Source of the DNA: Chloroflexota bacterium
Lineage (GTDB): Bacteria > Chloroflexota > Dehalococcoidia > Lucifugimonadales > UBA3495
DNA length: 36,108 nt
Assembly: GCA_009840175.1 (NCBI GenBank)
Contig: VXOI01000139.1
Coordinates: 1 to 36,108, forward strand
Direction of reading: 5' to 3'
Of this stretch, positions 33,686-36,108 are shown piece after piece. The notes under the pieces are model-generated. The model saw nothing but the letters and a program-made list of their open reading frames with translations, did no database searches and was not told the origin of the DNA. The translations under genes and the position numbers were made by a program. The number at the start of each line of letters is the position of its first letter. The stretch's first letter is position 1.

Positions 33686-35143
33686 CTACTGAGTTATGGG
33701 CACCCTCTCGGTTGTGCCGTCGGGCAGAACCTTCAGCCCAACGATAGGGGCGATTTTCTCGTTGAACAGGGCGATGATGTTATCCCTGTTGTCTTCGTCC
33801 TGTCGGCTGATGAACCCGGGCACCACGTGCTGGGTGGCCACCACGTTTCTCATGTGGTCCATGAGCGCGTCGGAAAACTCCTGGTATTCCAACCCGGCGT
33901 CTATGTTGCGCTGGATCCAGACTTCGTTCCACGCCGGAGTCACCCGCATGGCCTCCAGCTCGTGGCGCGCGCCCTCCTCCAGCAGTATCTGCTGAATGTC
34001 GGGGGGCAGCCCGTCCCATACGTCCCGGTTGACAATTACGGTGTTCAAGAGCTGGCTGGAGAGCGGGCCGACCATGTAGTCGGTCACTTCGTACCAGCGC
34101 TGGGCGTGGGCGGCGAAGGCCACGGTGACGCCGCAGTCCAGGATGCCTCGTTCCAAGGCGGTGTAGACCTCGGCGAAGGCCACGAATTGGGCATCGGCTC
34201 CGAACCCGTTAATCCAGTCGGAAAGCGCCGAGCCGTGGCTGCGCACCTTGCGTCCCTCGAAGTCGGACAGTTCAGCTATCCCTTCCTTGCAGAAGAAGAA
34301 CTGGTCGCCGCCGGAGACCCACATATGGGTGAGGACTATTCCTCCCTCGGTGTTTTCCTCGAACAGGCGGTCCAGTTCCGGGCCGATGGCCTGGGTCACC
34401 TTGAACTCGACTTCATGGTCAGGGTAGACGCCATACATGATGGCCAGCTCGGCTTCCGGCATATGGCCGGATACGTAGCCGCTGGTGATTTCCGCCCAGG
34501 GCAGGGTGCCGTTGGTCACCTGCTCCAGGGAGTCGGGGCCAGCGATGCCCAACTCCGGGAATGAAGTGATGGGAACCAGCACCTTCCCGTTGGTGCGGGC
34601 TTCGACCTGGGGCTTGAAGAAGTTGGCCCACAGTTCACACGGAGCAACTGTGCGGTTGATGCAGGCGAACTGGATCTCTATGGGTTCGCCGTCGTAGGTC
34701 ATTTCCGTGGGGTTGGTGAAGTTGGCCTTTTCCACCAGGTCCATGTAGTACTGTGAGTCGAAGAGGTAGCTCTCCCGCTCCAGACCGGCCAGGTTTACCA
34801 TATCGTCGGCGTCGCCGAGGCCCTCGGCGGGAGCCGGGCCGACCATCCGGCCGTAGTCACCGTCGCCGAGGTAGAAGGCGCCGGGTCCGCCGGCGCGGGC
34901 TTCGGCTGCGGCCAGCAAGTCCGGGTCAACGTCCGAGTCCGTCATTGCAGGTGCTTCGGTGGGTTCCTCCTGCATTGCTGCTTCCGTGGCTGTGGGAGCG
35001 ACGGTGGGCGCGGCAGTTGGGGCCGCTGTTGGAGCTGCGGTGGGCGGAGGTTCCGTGGGAACCGGGGTGGCCGCCTCGCCACAGGCCACGACCAAGGCCA
35101 ACAGCAGAATTAGGACTCCGCCAAGTAGAAGGGGCTTGAGCAT
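33686..35143 (-). CDS. DctP-like TRAP solute-binding lipoprotein (paralogue D)
   Basis: A 485-residue binding lipoprotein nearest to paralogue C. Lipid Cys21 follows VVA, with a Pro/Ala/Thr linker to about residue 66. It has C161-INRTVAP-C169, ITSFPELGIAGPDSLEQ, FFFCKEG, a KVRSHGSALSDWINGFG segment and ERGILDCGVT. AGGAG lies before the ATG. Promoter and terminator are its own. It has no permease partner. Differences from C concentrate in the linker and around residues 93-105, which insert a DGDYGRM segment. Confidence 0.88.
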   Translation of the reverse strand: MLKPLLLGGVLILLLALVVACGEAATPVPTEPPPTAAPTAAPTAAPTVAPTATEAAMQEEPTEAPAMTDSDVDPDLLAAAEARAGGPGAFYLGDGDYGRMVGPAPAEGLGDADDMVNLAGLERESYLFDSQYYMDLVEKANFTNPTEMTYDGEPIEIQFACINRTVAPCELWANFFKPQVEARTNGKVLVPITSFPELGIAGPDSLEQVTNGTLPWAEITSGYVSGHMPEAELAIMYGVYPDHEVEFKVTQAIGPELDRLFEENTEGGIVLTHMWVSGGDQFFFCKEGIAELSDFEGRKVRSHGSALSDWINGFGADAQFVAFAEVYTALERGILDCGVTVAFAAHAQRWYEVTDYMVGPLSSQLLNTVIVNRDVWDGLPPDIQQILLEEGARHELEAMRVTPAWNEVWIQRNIDAGLEYQEFSDALMDHMRNVVATQHVVPGFISRQDEDNRDNIIALFNEKIAPIVGLKVLPDGTTERVPITQ

Positions 35144-35223
35144 TCGGTCACTCTCCTGGGAAATTTAGTGCGCCCCGCATTCGTTAAAGAGACGGGTTGG
35201 CCATCTCCCGCGCGGCCCGGCGG

Positions 35224-35252
35224 AATATAGCAAATGGGAATACCCCTAGCAA
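35224..35252 (-). promoter_or_regulatory. sigma70-type promoter of paralogue D
   Basis: -35 TTGCTA (35247-35252), 17-base spacer ending CATTTGC, -10 TATATT (35224-35229). It has the same -10 and spacer end as paralogue C. The rest of the gap to 35370 is AT-rich with no feature I can name. Confidence 0.7.
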
Positions 35253-35370
35253 CCTAGCTTTTGCAACTCATTATTGAGAAACACGGCACAAAAACAACTG
35301 ATAGAATACCCAATTCTGTAAACATGATAGCGAAAAGTAGAGATTTAACTGTTAGCTTTCGACAAACAAG

Positions 35371-35397
35371 AAAAGGCCCCGGCGCTACGCCGGGGCC
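35371..35397 (-). terminator. Rho-independent terminator after the partial DctP-like gene E
   Basis: A perfect 10-bp stem GGCCCCGGCG/CGCCGGGGCC (35375-35384 with 35388-35397), loop of 3, then TTTTCTTG on the minus strand. Confidence 0.88.
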
Positions 35398-35460
35398 AAT
35401 TGGTATGGAATGTCAGGTTGGCAGGGATACCCTTCCCGAGTCGGCCGGGGATTCGCCGGG

Positions 35461-36090
35461 TTACTCGATGAACGTGAGAGAGCCGTCGTCCTCGATTTGC
35501 ACCTTGGCCCATGGTGCGACGTGCTCGTTCCAGATGGCGATTTCCTCGGGGCCAACGCGCACGATCCAGTTGGGCAGCACGCGGCCCAGCGCCACGTTTT
35601 CGTACACGTACTGTTTCATCTCGTCGGACCATTCGAGGAAGGTCATTCCCGCATCAACGTTGACCTTGACACCGGTCTCATTCCAGACGGCGGCCAAGCG
35701 CAGATTCTCCAACTCCATCTTTGCGCCCTCTTCGATGATGATGGCTTGGAGGTCGGCGGGAATACTGTTCCAGGTATCCACGTTCATGGTCTCGAATCCC
35801 ATGGGCATCGAGATAAACGGGCCGATGAGGTTGTCGGTGACTTCGTACCACCGCTGCCCGTGCCCGGCGTGGGCGCCTGTGACGCCCGCGTCCAGGATAC
35901 CACGCTCCAGGGCGGTGTATACGTCGGCAAAGGCCATAAACTGACCGTCGCCGCCCAGACCGTTAATGGCGTCGGTCATGGTGGTGCCATGGCTGCGAGT
36001 CTTCAGTCCGTCGAAGTCCTCCAGTTCCGCGCCGCGGTTGGAGAAGAAGTATTGGTCGTTGCCGCCGTACCAGATATGGTAAATCCTGGT
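35461..36090 (-). CDS. DctP-like TRAP solute-binding protein (paralogue E), partial
   Basis: The C-terminal 209 residues of a fifth DctP-like protein; the N-terminus lies beyond the contig. The frame is open to 36090 and starts there with IYHIWYGGNDQYFF, aligned to the NHNWYAGNDQFFF of paralogue A. It then meets TAG and TAA inside adapter sequence. The DctP Arg segment reads LKTRSHGTTMTDAINGLGG. It is the most divergent member: FFFC is YFFS here and ILDCGV is ILDAGV, so both cysteines of that region are lost. It is probably a complete gene in the genome. An internal ATG at 35979 is not the real start. Confidence 0.82.
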   Translation of the reverse strand, partial: TRIYHIWYGGNDQYFFSNRGAELEDFDGLKTRSHGTTMTDAINGLGGDGQFMAFADVYTALERGILDAGVTGAHAGHGQRWYEVTDNLIGPFISMPMGFETMNVDTWNSIPADLQAIIIEEGAKMELENLRLAAVWNETGVKVNVDAGMTFLEWSDEMKQYVYENVALGRVLPNWIVRVGPEEIAIWNEHVAPWAKVQIEDDGSLTFIE

Positions 36091-36108
36091 CTATTATACA
36101 CATCTCCG
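36086..36108. other. Nextera transposon adapter remnant at the contig end
   Basis: The end reads CTGGTCTATTATACACATCTCCG. The Illumina Nextera mosaic end and adapter read CTGTCTCTTATACACATCTCCG. The match covers nearly all positions apart from one extra G and one substitution. This is library artefact, not genome. Confidence 0.9.

Noticed and set aside
35461-35979. Paralogue E as a complete 172-residue gene starting at 35979
   Set aside because: The conserved DctP sequence continues upstream to 36090, and the stops beyond it lie in adapter sequence.

Overview
The window looks like a chromosomal contig from an uncultivated Chloroflexota bacterium, most likely of the Dehalococcoidia/SAR202 type. 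This is inferred from gene content and style, not from a marker gene. The coding DNA is GC-rich. Lipoproteins have a short signal peptide, an L-A-A-C or similar lipobox and a long Ala/Pro/Thr linker. There are two luciferase-type flavin monooxygenases and many catabolic oxidoreductases and hydrolases. The tmRNA tag reads GEREFALAA, which resembles the Dehalococcoides tag as I remember it. The last ~20 bases look like Nextera transposon adapter, so the right edge is a library/assembly end and the last gene is truncated.

Layout. 64-11026: a patchwork of short units for organic-compound turnover: Rieske protein, RmlD-like SDR, isocitrate lyase/PEP mutase-family enzyme, carboxymuconolactone decarboxylase-like protein, small Cys-rich protein, a crotonase very close to 6-oxocamphor hydrolase, amidase, DUF1989 protein, M20 amidohydrolase and an MFS exporter. 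11448-11952: tmRNA and tRNA-Asp in tandem behind a clear sigma70-type promoter. 12033-12521: small membrane protein. 12654-16361: two DctP-like TRAP solute-binding lipoproteins, each with its own promoter, a shared ~230-nt leader and a terminator. 16576-21498: an apparent operon of peptide-type ABC binding protein, two permeases and a GrdB-family protein with an in-frame UGA (probable selenocysteine). 21628-31864: VOC protein, two flavin monooxygenases, GMC oxidoreductase, three retropepsin-like proteins, DinB, alpha/beta hydrolase, M24 peptidase and an MFS transporter interrupted by one in-frame TGA. 31938-36090: three more DctP-like lipoproteins.

How the parts may work together. Five DctP-like binding proteins lie in the window with no TRAP permease (DctQ/DctM). 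The ABC operon has no ATPase. These proteins therefore probably share membrane components encoded elsewhere. Cytoplasmic flavin monooxygenases, Rieske, GMC, crotonase-type C-C hydrolase, amidase and peptidases would then process imported carboxylates, amides and cyclic ketones. That flow is inference. The most unusual items are the UGA-containing GrdB-like gene placed with an ABC transporter, the MFS gene whose single TGA falls at a position that I recall as Cys in relatives, and the conserved leader plus upstream AT-rich element shared by the first two DctP genes.
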